From Hyphomicrobiaceae bacterium (GTDB lineage: Bacteria > Pseudomonadota > Alphaproteobacteria > Rhizobiales > Hyphomicrobiaceae): a stretch of 64,000 bases of DNA. Shown piece by piece: positions 45,821 to 55,178 of the stretch. The position numbers and the translations under genes were made by a program. The notes under the pieces are model-generated. The model saw nothing but the letters and a program-made list of their open reading frames with translations, had not been told where the DNA came from and searched no databases. The stretch spans positions 868,001-932,000 of the forward strand of contig JAWKWE010000004.1 of NCBI GenBank assembly GCA_041397645.1, in the 5' to 3' direction. How positions within the stretch are numbered: position 1 is the first letter of the stretch; every line of letters begins with the position of its first letter.

Positions 45821-47422
45821 ATGTTCCAGACGTTGCAAGATCGCCTTTCGGGCGTCCTCGACAAGCTGACCGGGCGCGGCGCGCTCTCGGAGTCGGACGT
45901 CAACGATGCCATGCGTGAAGTTCGCCGCGCGCTGCTGGAAGCAGACGTGGCGCTCGACGTCGTCAAGGACTTCGTCGAGAAGGTGAAGGCCAAGGCTGTC
46001 GGCGCGGAGGTGCTTCGCTCGATCAAGCCCGGTCAGATGGTCGTCAAGATCGTCTATGACGAGCTGGCCGCAATGCTGGGATCAAATGCAGATCCCATTA
46101 GCCTCGCAGCTCAGCCTCCGGTCGGCATTCTCATGGTCGGCCTGCAGGGCTCAGGCAAGACGACGACGACTGCGAAAATCGCCTATCGGCTGACCAATCG
46201 CGACAAGAAGAAGGTGCTGATGGCGTCGCTAGATACGCGCCGCCCGGCCGCTCAAGAACAACTGCGCGTCCTTGGCGAGCAAACCAACGTTGCGACGCTC
46301 CCCATCATCGCTGGGCAGACACCGATCCAGATTGCGCGCCGGGCGGAAGAAGCTGCACGCAACGGCGGATATGACGTCGTGATCTTCGACACTGCCGGCC
46401 GCGTGACCGTCGATGAAGAGCTGATGGACGAGGTCGCGGACATCAAGACGGCGATGAAACCGCATGAAATCCTTCTCGTTGCCGACGCGCTTACCGGCCA
46501 GGATGCCGTCAACACCGCAAAGGCTTTCGACGGACGCATTGGCGTGACCGGCATCGTTCTCACCCGCGCGGACGGCGACGGCCGCGGCGGCGCCGCGCTT
46601 TCCATGCGCGCCGTCACCGGCAAGCCGATCAAGCTGCTCGGCGTCGGCGAAAAGTGGGATGCGCTGGAAGATTTTGATCCCAAGCGCATTGCCGGCCGCA
46701 TCCTTGGTCAAGGCGACGTCGTCTCGCTCGTCGAGAAGGCCATGGAGACCATCGACGTCGAGAAGGCGACCAAGATCGCCGAGAAGATGAAGAAGGGCGC
46801 GTTCGACCTGGAAGACATGGCCGAACAGCTTCGCCAGATGGAAAAGCTCGGCGGCATGGGCGGCGTGCTGGGCATGTTGCCCGGCGTTGGAAAGCTCAAG
46901 GGCCAGATCAACGAGGCTGGCCTGGACAAGGCCCTCAAGCATCAGCGCGCCATCATTTCTTCGATGACGCCGAAGGAGCGGCGCAATCCCAAGGTGCTCG
47001 ACGGCAAGCGCAAGCGGCGCATCGCAGCCGGCTCGGGCACCACGCCTGCGGACATCAACAAGCTGCTGAAAATGCACATGCAGATGGCCGACATGATGAA
47101 GCAGATGGGCCGCAACAAAGGCATGATGGGCAAGATGGCCTCTATGATGGGTCTACCCGGCGGCGGCATGGGCGGCGCACCCAGTGCCGACGAACTGGCC
47201 GCGATGCAAGCCGAACTATCGCGTCTCGATCCCAAGGCGCTTGAACAGCTGCCCGAGGACGCACGCCAGGAGCTTGAGCGGCTCAAGAGCGGCTCGGGCA
47301 CACCTGCAAAGGGGCTGCCCGGCCTGGGTCTGCCAAAGGGAATACCCGGAATGGGCGGTGGCCTTCCGGGCTTAGGGGGGGGATTTCCGAAATTCCCCGC
47401 TCTTCCGAAAAAGAAAAAGTGA
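45821..47422 (+). CDS. ffh: Signal recognition particle protein Ffh
   Basis: 533 residues. The N domain is followed by the G domain (GLQGSGKTTTTAKIA, SLDTRRPAAQEQLRVLG, IFDTAGRVTVDEEL, TRADGDGRGGAALS) and the Met-rich M domain from about 310, with MKKGAFDLEDMAEQLRQMEKLGG and a Gly/Pro/Met tail. It carries signal sequences to FtsY. rpsP and rimM follow, as in many alphaproteobacteria. Confidence 0.97.
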   Translation: MFQTLQDRLSGVLDKLTGRGALSESDVNDAMREVRRALLEADVALDVVKDFVEKVKAKAVGAEVLRSIKPGQMVVKIVYDELAAMLGSNADPISLAAQPPVGILMVGLQGSGKTTTTAKIAYRLTNRDKKKVLMASLDTRRPAAQEQLRVLGEQTNVATLPIIAGQTPIQIARRAEEAARNGGYDVVIFDTAGRVTVDEELMDEVADIKTAMKPHEILLVADALTGQDAVNTAKAFDGRIGVTGIVLTRADGDGRGGAALSMRAVTGKPIKLLGVGEKWDALEDFDPKRIAGRILGQGDVVSLVEKAMETIDVEKATKIAEKMKKGAFDLEDMAEQLRQMEKLGGMGGVLGMLPGVGKLKGQINEAGLDKALKHQRAIISSMTPKERRNPKVLDGKRKRRIAAGSGTTPADINKLLKMHMQMADMMKQMGRNKGMMGKMASMMGLPGGGMGGAPSADELAAMQAELSRLDPKALEQLPEDARQELERLKSGSGTPAKGLPGLGLPKGIPGMGGGLPGLGGGFPKFPALPKKKK

Positions 47423-47490
47423 CGACAGCACTGACGACTTGAAAATCTGAACTCGAACAACTCTGAACAAAGACAACCAGGAGAAGACAA

Positions 47491-47868
47491 ATGGCAGTTA
47501 AGATCCGCCTTTCGCGCGGCGGTTCCAAGAAGCGCCCGTACTACTATGTCGTCGTGGCCCACGCCACGAGCCCGCGCGACGGCCGCTATATCGAGCAGAT
47601 CGGCACCTTCAATCCGATGCTCAAAAAGGACGATCCCGAGCGCGCGAAGTTTCTGGAAGAGCGCGTGAAGCATTGGCTGTCAGTCGGCGCCCAGCCCACC
47701 GATCGCGTTCTGCGCCTGCTCGACGGCAAGGGCCTCGCCAAGCGCACCGCGACCAATAACCCGGAGAAGGCGAAGCCGAAGAAGAAGGCGCAAGAGCGCG
47801 CCGCGGCCGAAGCCGAGAAGGCAGCCAAGGCAGCCGAAGCAGCGTCTGCCGGTGGCGAAGCCGCGTAA
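47491..47868 (+). CDS. rpsP: 30S ribosomal protein bS16
   Basis: 125 residues: the S16 core ([36 protein letters not shown]) to about 80 residues, then a Lys/Ala/Glu-rich helical tail typical of alphaproteobacterial S16. AGGAG precedes the ATG. It is 68 bases after ffh. The terminator at 47910 cuts it off from rimM, which is not the usual arrangement. Confidence 0.97.
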   Translation: MAVKIRLSRGGSKKRPYYYVVVAHATSPRDGRYIEQIGTFNPMLKKDDPERAKFLEERVKHWLSVGAQPTDRVLRLLDGKGLAKRTATNNPEKAKPKKKAQERAAAEAEKAAKAAEAASAGGEAA

Positions 47869-47909
47869 GGCGACCACGGCGAACCCCCTGCTTTCGCATT
47901 AGAAAATTG

Positions 47910-47944
47910 AAGTGCCCCGGACACTTGTTCGAGGCACTTTTTGC
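47910..47944 (+). terminator. Terminator after rpsP
   Basis: AAGTGCC (47910-47916) pairs with GGCACTT (47933-47939), with inner pairs CG/TCG, and is followed by TTTTT. It separates rpsP from the HTH gene. Confidence 0.75.
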
Positions 47945-48014
47945 ATGCATTGTGCCTCGTATTTCTTATAGATTCGACCCCATGCCTGCGAAGGCGCTGT
48001 GGACGTCGCCTTGC

Positions 48015-48584
48015 ATGAACCGAAACAATTTAAAGCCGACACTGAGTAAACTTGGCTTGAGTCAATCTGAGCTGGCTCAGTTACTTGACGTGTCCGCGCG
48101 CACAGTCAACCAATGGGCCAGAGGCGACAAGGTACTGCCTGGTGCTGTTGCCGGTTACCTCCGTCTGCTTCTCGCCACCGACGACAAAGTACGCGAGGCC
48201 GAACTGGAGAGGTTGCAAAACACTGAAAAGCGATTGGACGACGGCCTTTATCGCATCGGCTATCGCGCGCTGAATGATGAAGAGTACGATCATGCGCTGG
48301 CGGTTCTACGCAGCGGCAAGATCCTTGGCTCAGACCGCCACGGCACCGTATTCAACGGCCACTACCGCTTCGATCGCAGACGGGGGTTGAACATCATGAC
48401 GATGACGCTCGATGTGCCTCCTGATGGAATACTGATTAACGGCCTTGAGGCCGGCCCCGAGGGAGCGCAATTCGACGTTACCTGCAATGTCGCCAAAGCC
48501 AATCCCGTTTCACGCTCCACCATCGACATCGCCGGGCAGCCCATCGTGGTCGAGTTGAGCTTCCTCGGCCCCTTGCCGAATTGA
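48015..48584 (+). CDS. XRE-type HTH protein with unknown C-terminal domain, between rpsP and rimM
   Basis: 189 residues from ATG at 48015. Residues 8-60 form a Cro/cI-type helix-turn-helix (LSKLGLSQSELAQLLDVSARTVNQWARGDKVLP). A linker helix follows, then about 110 residues with YRFDRRRGLNIMTMTLDV and GQPIVVELSFLG that I cannot name. Likely a DNA-binding regulator. Its place between rpsP and rimM is unusual. Confidence 0.78.
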   Translation: MNRNNLKPTLSKLGLSQSELAQLLDVSARTVNQWARGDKVLPGAVAGYLRLLLATDDKVREAELERLQNTEKRLDDGLYRIGYRALNDEEYDHALAVLRSGKILGSDRHGTVFNGHYRFDRRRGLNIMTMTLDVPPDGILINGLEAGPEGAQFDVTCNVAKANPVSRSTIDIAGQPIVVELSFLGPLPN

Positions 48585-48609
48585 TCTGCGCGGTGCATGA
48601 CCGGCAACC

Positions 48610-49215
48610 ATGACCAGCCAAGATGACAAGCCACCCACCCGCGTCCTGTTGGGCACCATCGCTACCGCGCACGGCATCCGGGGCGAGGTGATGTTGCGCA
48701 CCTACACAAGCGATCCGGACGCCATTGCGGACTACGGCGCGCTCACCGACAAGTCCGGCAAGCGAACCTTCAAAATAAAATCCCTGCGGGTAACCCCCAA
48801 AGGCGTAATCGCGCGGATCGACGGCGTGGACGACCGCAATCAGGCTGAAGGCTTGCGTGGCACCGATCTTTATGTCTCGCGCGCCCAGCTTCCCGCCACC
48901 GAAGAGCAAGAATTCTATCACGCCGATCTCATCGGGCTCGAAGCGCGAAACGCCGGTGGCGCGGTCGTCGGCGAGATCGTGGCGGTGGCAAATTTCGGTG
49001 CCGGTGATCTGCTCGAAGTGCGAAAAGCAGGAACCAAGCAGACCGACTACGTTGCGTTTACCGACGCCAATGTTCCCCACATCGACGTCGCCGCCGGATA
49101 TGTCGTGCTGGTCGAGCCCGAAATGATAGGGGAGGCCGAACCTGCCTCTGGAGAAGCCGCCGAGGACGGCGGCCACGGCGAAGAGGACAGTGGAGAAGAC
49201 GTCTCCACATCATAG
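48610..49215 (+). CDS. rimM: Ribosome maturation factor RimM
   Basis: 201 residues: the N-terminal barrel (RVLLGTIATAHGIRGEVMLRTY) and the PRC-barrel domain (DLIGLEARNAGGAVVGEIVAVANFGAGDLLEV, VPHIDVAAGYVVLVEPEM), then an acidic tail of about 25 residues. It helps process 16S rRNA with S19. trmD usually follows rimM; here an oppositely oriented molybdenum enzyme comes next. It starts 25 bases after the HTH gene. Confidence 0.95.
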   Translation: MTSQDDKPPTRVLLGTIATAHGIRGEVMLRTYTSDPDAIADYGALTDKSGKRTFKIKSLRVTPKGVIARIDGVDDRNQAEGLRGTDLYVSRAQLPATEEQEFYHADLIGLEARNAGGAVVGEIVAVANFGAGDLLEVRKAGTKQTDYVAFTDANVPHIDVAAGYVVLVEPEMIGEAEPASGEAAEDGGHGEEDSGEDVSTS

Positions 49216-49238
49216 TCCGCAGCAGTCGTGGAAAGACG

Positions 49239-49277
49239 AAAGCCGCCCCGGAACGATCCGGAGCGGCTTCTTTGTCT
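49239..49277. terminator. Bidirectional terminator between rimM and the molybdenum enzyme gene
   Basis: AAGCCGCCCCGGA (49240-49252) and TCCGGAGCGGCTT (49257-49269) form a 13-bp stem with one mismatch on the plus strand, which is a wobble on the minus strand. TCTTTGTCTTT follows on the right and TTCGTCTTT on the left (minus strand). Confidence 0.8.
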
Positions 49278-49298
49278 TTAACGGTTAGCAGCCGACGA

Positions 49299-51605
49299 TC
49301 AGCTCGCGAGCTGGCTTCCGATCGGCAACGAACGCAACCGCTTGCCCGTCGCGGCAAAGATCGCATTCGCGATGGCCGGTGAGATCGGCGGCACGCCGGG
49401 TTCACCCACGCCACCCAGCGGTGCGTCATAGCCTGTCGACTCGACGAGGTGGATCTTCACCTCACGCGGGGCGATGTCCATGCGCGCAAGCTCGTAGCTA
49501 TCGAAGTTGGTCTGCTGAACAACGCCATTCTTGAACGTGATGTTCGAGTACATCGCCACCGAGATGCCCTGGATAATCGCGCCTTCCAACTGCGAGCGGA
49601 TCCGCTCTGGATTGATATGCGCGCCGCAATCGATAGCCAGATCGACACGGGGGATCTTGATGCGACCGCCATCGCCGATCACAACCTCGACGACCGCGGC
49701 CGTGTACGACACGAACGAGCGGTGCGCCGCCAAGCCAAGTCCGCTGCCAGCCGGCATCTTGCGGCCCCAGCCTGCTTCCTTGGTCACGACGTCGATGACC
49801 TTCTTCAGCCGCGCCGTATCGATGGCGTAGACTTCCGGGTTTTCACCGTAGTTCCACCAAGGCTCGGTGGTCTTTGGGATCAGCTTGCGATCCGGTCCGA
49901 TCACTTCAAGCAGGTAGTCCTTGTGATCGCGACCGGCAGCAGCGGCCAGTTCGGCCACAAACGACTGCAGCGCGAACGCATGCGGCACGTTCGTCACCGA
50001 ACGGAACCAGCCAATGCGCGTGTGGGCCGCGGCTTCGCCGGTTTCAATACGCAAGTTGGGAATGTCGAATGGCGTATCGACCAGACCCAGTCCAAGCTCA
50101 AGCGCCGCCTGATGCTTCGGATCGGGCATGAACAGTGCGAAAATCGACGGCGCAGTGGAGCGGTGCAACCACGCCACCGGCTTTCCGTTCTCGTCGAGAC
50201 CAGCCTCGATATGCTCCACCGAGGTGGTGTTGAGGTAGCCGTTGACCAAATCGTCTTCGCGCGTCCACTGCAACAGAACGGGCTTGCCGTCCATTGCCTT
50301 CGAGCACAGCGCCGCCTCGATGCAGAAGTCAGGTTTGGACTTGCGTCCGAATCCGCCACCGAGCAACGTGACATGCACCGTGACATCGTCGATCTTCATG
50401 CCGAGACGCTTGGAAACGCGATCCTTCGCAGCCTGCGGGCTCTGTACCGCGGTCCAGATCTCGCACTTGCCGTCTTTGATCTCGGCCACCGCGACGGGCG
50501 GCTCCATCGAGACGTGCGAATGATGCGGAATGTAGTATTCCGCCTCAACCTTGGACTTGGCGGTTTTCATCGCCGCATCGACGTCGCCGATCGAAAGCTC
50601 AACCTTGCCAGGCTTGCGACCCGCTTCTTCCATCGCTGCACGGTAGCTCGTGGTGGTGTAGACCGCGTTGGGGCCGTCATCCCACGTGATCTTAAGCGCC
50701 TCGCGGCCCTTCATCGCCGCCCAGGTGCTGGTCGCAATCACAGCCACGCCGCCGAGGTTCTGGAACTCAGTAGGGAACTTGGGCGGATCGAGCGAAATCA
50801 CCTTCAGCACGCCTGGCACTTTGAGAGCTGCGCTGTCGTCCAGCGAAGCCACCTTGCCGCCGTAGACAGGCGGCCGTGCGATGACGGCATAGGACATGCC
50901 TTCGCGTCGAACGTCGGTGCCGTAGACGGCTGAGCCCGTGGTGATGCCCATGTTGTCGACGAGGTTGGTCTTGCCCTTGCCAATGTACCGGAACTTGGAA
51001 GGATCCTTCAGCTTCAAGGCGTCGTGCGCCGGTACCGGCTGCGCCGCCGCTTCCTTGGCCAACTCGCCAAAGCCAGCCTTCTTGTCGCTTCCTTTGTGGA
51101 CGACCTCGTGATTGACGACCTCAACCTCTGCGACGGGAACGCCCCACTTCGCGGCAGCGGCCGCTTCGAGCATCTGACGTGCAGCGGCACCGATGCGACG
51201 CAGCGGCATGAAGTGGTGACGCAGAGAGCGCGAACCGTCGGTATCCTGGTTGCCGTACTTGACCTCGTCGCCATCTGCCTGGACGACCTTCACGCGGGCC
51301 CAGTCAGCATCCATTTCGTCGGCAATGACCATCGGCACGCTGGTGCGAACGCCTTGGCCCATTTCCGAACGGATGCATAGGATGGAAACGACCCCATCCT
51401 CTCCGATCGAGACGAACAGCGTGGGATCGTCGCGCAGACCGTGAGGCATGCCATCGCCACCCCACTTGGGCTCTTCTGGCTTGGCCTCTTCGGCAAACAC
51501 GGGAAGACCGGTTGCGAGAACAAGAACGCCGGCGCCAAATCCTAGCGACACGGCGCGGCGGGAGACGTTCAGAACGTCCGTCGTTGCTTTGCGATCAATG
51601 ATCAT
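49299..51605 (-). CDS. Molybdopterin-binding large subunit of an aldehyde/isoquinoline-oxidoreductase-type enzyme
   Basis: 768 residues from ATG at 51605 (GAGGAGGGG ahead). A Tat signal (NVSRRAVSLGFGAGVLVLATG, first 35 residues) directs it to the periplasm. The xanthine-dehydrogenase-family core shows the MoCo contacts QGVRTSVPMVIADEMDADW, GGGFGRKSKPDF and GVGEPGVPPISPAIANA, as in IorB-type subunits. The 2Fe-2S subunit gene ends 12 bases upstream. No FAD subunit gene is near, so electrons probably pass to cytochrome c or quinone. Substrate unknown; an aldehyde or N-heterocycle is typical. Confidence 0.9.
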   Translation of the reverse strand: MIIDRKATTDVLNVSRRAVSLGFGAGVLVLATGLPVFAEEAKPEEPKWGGDGMPHGLRDDPTLFVSIGEDGVVSILCIRSEMGQGVRTSVPMVIADEMDADWARVKVVQADGDEVKYGNQDTDGSRSLRHHFMPLRRIGAAARQMLEAAAAAKWGVPVAEVEVVNHEVVHKGSDKKAGFGELAKEAAAQPVPAHDALKLKDPSKFRYIGKGKTNLVDNMGITTGSAVYGTDVRREGMSYAVIARPPVYGGKVASLDDSAALKVPGVLKVISLDPPKFPTEFQNLGGVAVIATSTWAAMKGREALKITWDDGPNAVYTTTSYRAAMEEAGRKPGKVELSIGDVDAAMKTAKSKVEAEYYIPHHSHVSMEPPVAVAEIKDGKCEIWTAVQSPQAAKDRVSKRLGMKIDDVTVHVTLLGGGFGRKSKPDFCIEAALCSKAMDGKPVLLQWTREDDLVNGYLNTTSVEHIEAGLDENGKPVAWLHRSTAPSIFALFMPDPKHQAALELGLGLVDTPFDIPNLRIETGEAAAHTRIGWFRSVTNVPHAFALQSFVAELAAAAGRDHKDYLLEVIGPDRKLIPKTTEPWWNYGENPEVYAIDTARLKKVIDVVTKEAGWGRKMPAGSGLGLAAHRSFVSYTAAVVEVVIGDGGRIKIPRVDLAIDCGAHINPERIRSQLEGAIIQGISVAMYSNITFKNGVVQQTNFDSYELARMDIAPREVKIHLVESTGYDAPLGGVGEPGVPPISPAIANAIFAATGKRLRSLPIGSQLAS

Positions 51606-51616
51606 GGAACCCCTCC

Positions 51617-52069
51617 TCACGCTTTCTCAGATGCGAGCTTGATAGCCGCACGAATGCGCGGGTACGTGCCGCAGCGACAGACATTGCCGCTCATCAGAGC
51701 TTCTATGTCTTCATCGGTGGGTTTGGGCTTCTCATTCAACAGCGCGGCAGCCTGCATGATCTGACCGCACTGGCAATAGCCGCACTGGGCGACGTTCAGC
51801 TCGCGCCATGCAGCCTGAACCGGATGGTTGCCGTCAGGCGAAAGTCCTTCGATCGTCGTGACCTTCTTGCCGGACGCATCGGCGAGCGTCATCTGGCAGG
51901 AACGGACGGCTTCACCGTCCACGTGGACAGTGCAAGCGCCGCACAATGCAATACCGCATCCGTACTTTGTACCGGTCAAGTTCTGCACATCGCGCAGATA
52001 CCAGAGCAGCGGCATCTCGGGATCGCCGTCGAAGCTCTGCTCCTTGCCGTTGATATTCAGTTTGATCAT
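51617..52069 (-). CDS. 2Fe-2S subunit of the molybdenum hydroxylase
   Basis: 150 residues, the IorA-type subunit. Plant-ferredoxin-like cluster: [21 protein letters not shown]-terminal cluster: [14 protein letters not shown] and [12 protein letters not shown]. It passes electrons from the Mo centre. It has no signal peptide and is presumably exported piggy-back on the Tat signal of the large subunit, a known mode for this family. The stop lies 12 bases before the large-subunit start, so the two are coupled. Confidence 0.92.
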   Translation of the reverse strand: MIKLNINGKEQSFDGDPEMPLLWYLRDVQNLTGTKYGCGIALCGACTVHVDGEAVRSCQMTLADASGKKVTTIEGLSPDGNHPVQAAWRELNVAQCGYCQCGQIMQAAALLNEKPKPTDEDIEALMSGNVCRCGTYPRIRAAIKLASEKA

Positions 52070-52334
52070 GATTTCCTCCGAAGGGAAATTCGGTTTGTCC
52101 GAACTTCGATTTGTTCAGGCCGAAGCGCACGCGAAAAGCCTGCTTCGCTGGTGGTCAGAAAAGCCAACCACCGACGATTTTGCAAGCTAGTCTTCCAACC
52201 ATTTCGCTTGCCGTATGGCTGGTTTTGCTCATGTTTGGGGGTATTTTCGCGCGTCGCTCGGGTATGGCTGGCGCGCATGAGTGCTATGCAGCAAGCCCCC
52301 CCCATCCGTTTGGGGGAGGTCGAGCACCGGTTGC

Positions 52335-53066
52335 CTACTCAATCTTCCCGCGGCGCTTCGCAATAAGGTCGGGGCGGCGCTTTTCGGTTAGTTCAAGGGC
52401 CTGCTGACGGCGCCATTCGGCAATCTTCTTATGGTCGCCGGAGAGGAGGACGTCGGGAATGGCGTGGCCTTCCCATTCGCGGGGCTTTGTATAGTGCGGG
52501 TGCTCCAAAAGGCCGTCTTCGAAGCTCTCATGAGCCGCACTCTCGCTCTTACCCAACACGCCGGGAATCAGACGCACGCAGGCATCTATAAGAACCATCG
52601 CCGCCAAGTCGCCGCCTGACAGCACGTAATCGCCAATCGAGACTTCTTGCATTGCGCGGGCTGCGATGATGCGCTCATCGATGCCTTCAAACCGTCCTGA
52701 GAGCAGAACGACCCCCGGCCCCGCCGACAGCTCGCGTACGAAGTCCTGGTCCAGTGTCCTTCCACGGGGCGAAAGATAGATGACGGGAGAGTTGGGATTA
52801 TCAGCGCGCGCGTGATCGATGGCCGGACCCAGAACATCGGCACGCAATACCATTCCCGCACCACCTCCGGCCGGCGTATCGTCAACCTGCGCGTGGCGGC
52901 CAAGACCGAAGTCGCGGATCTGATGCGTGTTGAGCGCCCACAACCCCGCCGCGAGCGCCTGTCCCACCAACGACAAGCCCAATGGGCCTGGAAACATTTC
53001 CGGAAAGAGCGTGAGCACGCTCGCCCGCCAAGGCATTCGGCCATCATTGGTGGGAAAGTGCGCCAT
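52335..53066 (-). CDS. trmD: tRNA (guanine-N1)-methyltransferase TrmD
   Basis: 243 residues from ATG at 53066; an internal ATG at 53036 ([17 protein letters not shown]) is also possible. SPOUT-class enzyme that methylates G37 of tRNAs. The trefoil-knot motif [40 protein letters not shown] and the [19 protein letters not shown] stretch are typical. It is inverted and 3.1 kb from rimM, with the molybdenum enzyme between, in contrast to the usual rimM-trmD-rplS order. rplS is not in the window. Confidence 0.96.
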   Translation of the reverse strand: MAHFPTNDGRMPWRASVLTLFPEMFPGPLGLSLVGQALAAGLWALNTHQIRDFGLGRHAQVDDTPAGGGAGMVLRADVLGPAIDHARADNPNSPVIYLSPRGRTLDQDFVRELSAGPGVVLLSGRFEGIDERIIAARAMQEVSIGDYVLSGGDLAAMVLIDACVRLIPGVLGKSESAAHESFEDGLLEHPHYTKPREWEGHAIPDVLLSGDHKKIAEWRRQQALELTEKRRPDLIAKRRGKIE

Positions 53067-53165
53067 AGAGTTCAATCGGATCCAGAACCGCGAAACGCAG
53101 CGGCAAAAAGGGCTTGCATCTACGTCCAAGTTTAACCAGCGAAGCGATGCCGGCGGCGTTAAAGC

Positions 53166-53191
53166 GCGTTAACCGTTTGAATGGTTAACGC
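53166..53191. promoter_or_regulatory. 9-bp perfect inverted repeat with TTAACC halves
   Basis: GCGTTAACC-N8-GGTTAACGC lies between trmD and the DUF1330 gene, 100 bases upstream of trmD. TTAAAGCGCGTTAA precedes it and TTTAACCAGC is at 53131. The half-sites resemble those of CtrA (TTAACC) but spacing does not fit the TTAA-N7-TTAA form. Candidate operator of trmD. Confidence 0.4.
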
Positions 53192-53243
53192 TGGTTAGCC
53201 CGAGCTTCGAACCGACCGCCGCTCCCGACAGGCCGGACTAGCT

Positions 53244-53531
53244 TTAGACACCCTCCACAACGGTCATATCGAGGTGCCCAGCGCCCTGCCGCAGCACCTT
53301 GGCAGCCGCATACTCCTCGCTCTTCGCGTAGCCCAGGGCGTGCTCGTAGGTCGGAAATTCAAGGACCGCATTTCGTTGCGAACCGGTTCCCTCGACCGTC
53401 TCGCACCGCCCCCCGCGCACGATGGGCGTGCCTTGGTACTTCTCCAACGCAGCTTTGGACTTTGCGACGTACTCGCCCCATTTAGCAGGGTCCGTCACCG
53501 TGGCGCGGACGATTACGTAGCCTTTGGACAT
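53244..53531 (-). CDS. DUF1330 small protein
   Basis: 95 residues: SKGYVIVRATVTDPAKWGEYVAKSKAALEKYQGTPIVRGG and VLEFPTYEHALGYAKSEEYAAAK are the dimeric alpha/beta-barrel pattern of DUF1330. Function unknown. Proteins of this family are small cytoplasmic dimers, some near aromatic-degradation genes. It has its own promoter region, with ACGTTAACG at 53551. Confidence 0.9.
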   Translation of the reverse strand: MSKGYVIVRATVTDPAKWGEYVAKSKAALEKYQGTPIVRGGRCETVEGTGSQRNAVLEFPTYEHALGYAKSEEYAAAKVLRQGAGHLDMTVVEGV

Positions 53532-53669
53532 ATTTGCTTCCCTTTAGGTTCACGTTAACGAATCGAATTTCAGACTGAGGCCAAGGCCGCAAGGGCGTGC
53601 GTTGAGTGAGTTTTCTACTCGTTCATACGGCTGCACCCCCGAAACGTCACTAAGCCTGAGAGACTGCCA

Positions 53670-53969
53670 ATGAATGCCCCGACGACCATCGACATCCGCG
53701 AAACCCTACGACAAGCTTCGGAAGACGAAGTTTGGGTAAAGGGCCACATCGTCCCGGGAACTGATCCCGCAGTTCTGCGCAAAGATGACTATGGCTGGTG
53801 GATTCGCCGGTCCGAGTTGAACAACGGCTCCTCACAGCAGGGTTGGTGCGTTGGCTTGATCCTCCCCGCTCATCTAGGCGGAAGGAACGTCGCGCGCAAC
53901 ATGCGTCCTCTGAATATGAGTAACGTCAACGCCTCCGACTGGATCGAAGACATCAAGATCCGGGCGTGA
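53670..53969 (+). CDS. Small hypothetical protein
   Basis: 99 residues from ATG at 53670 (TGAGAGACTGCCA ahead). Recognisable stretches are SEDEVWVKGHIVPGTDPAVLRKDDYGWWIRR and GWCVGLILPAHLGGRN. No signal peptide or motif. Frame and composition look real but I do not recognise the family. Confidence 0.62.
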   Translation: MNAPTTIDIRETLRQASEDEVWVKGHIVPGTDPAVLRKDDYGWWIRRSELNNGSSQQGWCVGLILPAHLGGRNVARNMRPLNMSNVNASDWIEDIKIRA

Positions 53970-54000
53970 GCGGTGCCCTCGCGGGGCTGTCTTCAAGATA

Positions 54001-55023
54001 TCATTCGCTCAGAGGGCGCACGCCTGCGAATGTGGCCTGCGAGCTGGCGCTTTTAGACTTTTCCTCGGGCGCTGCGCTCGCTGACGCCGTGGGCCACCAC
54101 CACGACCATGTCTGTTGACTGCCGTTGATGCTCCAGCGCGCGATGTTTTCTCGGGTGCGCAATTTGACGCCGATGGCGATCAAAGGCTTGCTGCCGAGTT
54201 TCTTGGCCAGTCTGGGTGAAACCGGAGCAATCAGTTTGCCGGGCGCCGCCGGGCAGGCGGCAGCGGCCGAGTCTGGCGTTGCTCCTTCAACAGGAAAGAT
54301 CGGATTGACGACGTAGCGCTTGTCGCACATCGCCACACGCGGCACGAGGCGTGACTTGTCGAAATCGTCATAGGCCTCCTGCAACGGCGCCCAAGTCTTG
54401 TACGCAGGACTATCCGTATGGCGCGCGAGATTGGCAGATGTCATGCGGAAGGGGAACGTATGAACGGGCACGCGCGCCTGTCCGCCTTCCAGTGCTTCGC
54501 GAACGAAGGCGTAAATCTCTTCGATGAGCCCATCCGTCATGGCAAAGCAGCCGACGCTCTTACAGTCGCCGTGCACCATGATGAAATCGCCGGTGCGGCC
54601 CAACGCTTTGTCGAGCGCGTTGGGATAACCGATGTTCAGCGCCAGGTGATACTTGCTGTCGGGCTTGAGGCTATGGGCCCCGACGCCATAGAAGCCTTCA
54701 GGCGCCATGTGGTCGCCGATTGATGTCTTCGGCCCTAACGCGCCCGACCAATTGCAAATCGGGTAAGTCTTGATGAGAACGTAGCGGCCACCTGGGCGTT
54801 CCTTCCAGACCTCCAACTCGGATTCTTCCTTGAAGATCCGGATGTAGATCGGCGCGCCGGGCGCGATGTGCTTTTCCTGGAGATAGGTTACGGTGTTGGG
54901 ATCAAGCGGCTTCGTGGAGGCCGCCTCCTCGGCGCGCCCCTCAACAGACACCGACAAACTCGCCAAAGCCAAAAGAATGGCGATGGCGCTACCCCTTCTG
55001 GGAGCGCGATCGAGCGGACGCAT
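54001..55023 (-). CDS. Exported L,D-transpeptidase (YkuD/YafK type)
   Basis: 340 residues with a signal peptide (AIAILLALASLSVSVEGRAEE). The catalytic motif is seen as MVHGDCKSVGCFAMTD, with the His and the nucleophile Cys of the YkuD fold; PEGFYGVGAHSL and IGYPNALDKALGRTG are also typical of YafK-like members. Members cross-link peptidoglycan or lipoproteins to it, or hydrolyse such links. The C-terminal 110 residues form an added segment without a clear domain. Confidence 0.88.
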   Translation of the reverse strand: MRPLDRAPRRGSAIAILLALASLSVSVEGRAEEAASTKPLDPNTVTYLQEKHIAPGAPIYIRIFKEESELEVWKERPGGRYVLIKTYPICNWSGALGPKTSIGDHMAPEGFYGVGAHSLKPDSKYHLALNIGYPNALDKALGRTGDFIMVHGDCKSVGCFAMTDGLIEEIYAFVREALEGGQARVPVHTFPFRMTSANLARHTDSPAYKTWAPLQEAYDDFDKSRLVPRVAMCDKRYVVNPIFPVEGATPDSAAAACPAAPGKLIAPVSPRLAKKLGSKPLIAIGVKLRTRENIARWSINGSQQTWSWWWPTASASAAPEEKSKSASSQATFAGVRPLSE

Positions 55024-55178
55024 GTACCAAGAACCCCGTCAGCGGCTACCGAAAAAAGTCCGAAGTTCCCTATGCTTCAGACATAGTAAACGTGCGGTTA
55101 AGATCTTGGCTGCCCACAGTGGCACCCCCGGGGCGCATTCGTGGCGATACCGTGGCTCCGGACGGGTTGCACACCGCC

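Noticed and set aside
49449..50933. A 494-codon open frame on the plus strand
   Set aside because: Antisense to the molybdenum enzyme gene and composed mainly of Arg, His and Asp runs typical of shadow frames.
52296..52316. C8 run and GGGGG forming a possible stem downstream of trmD
   Set aside because: No T run follows on the minus strand and the stem is only five G-C pairs in a homopolymer; not called as a terminator.
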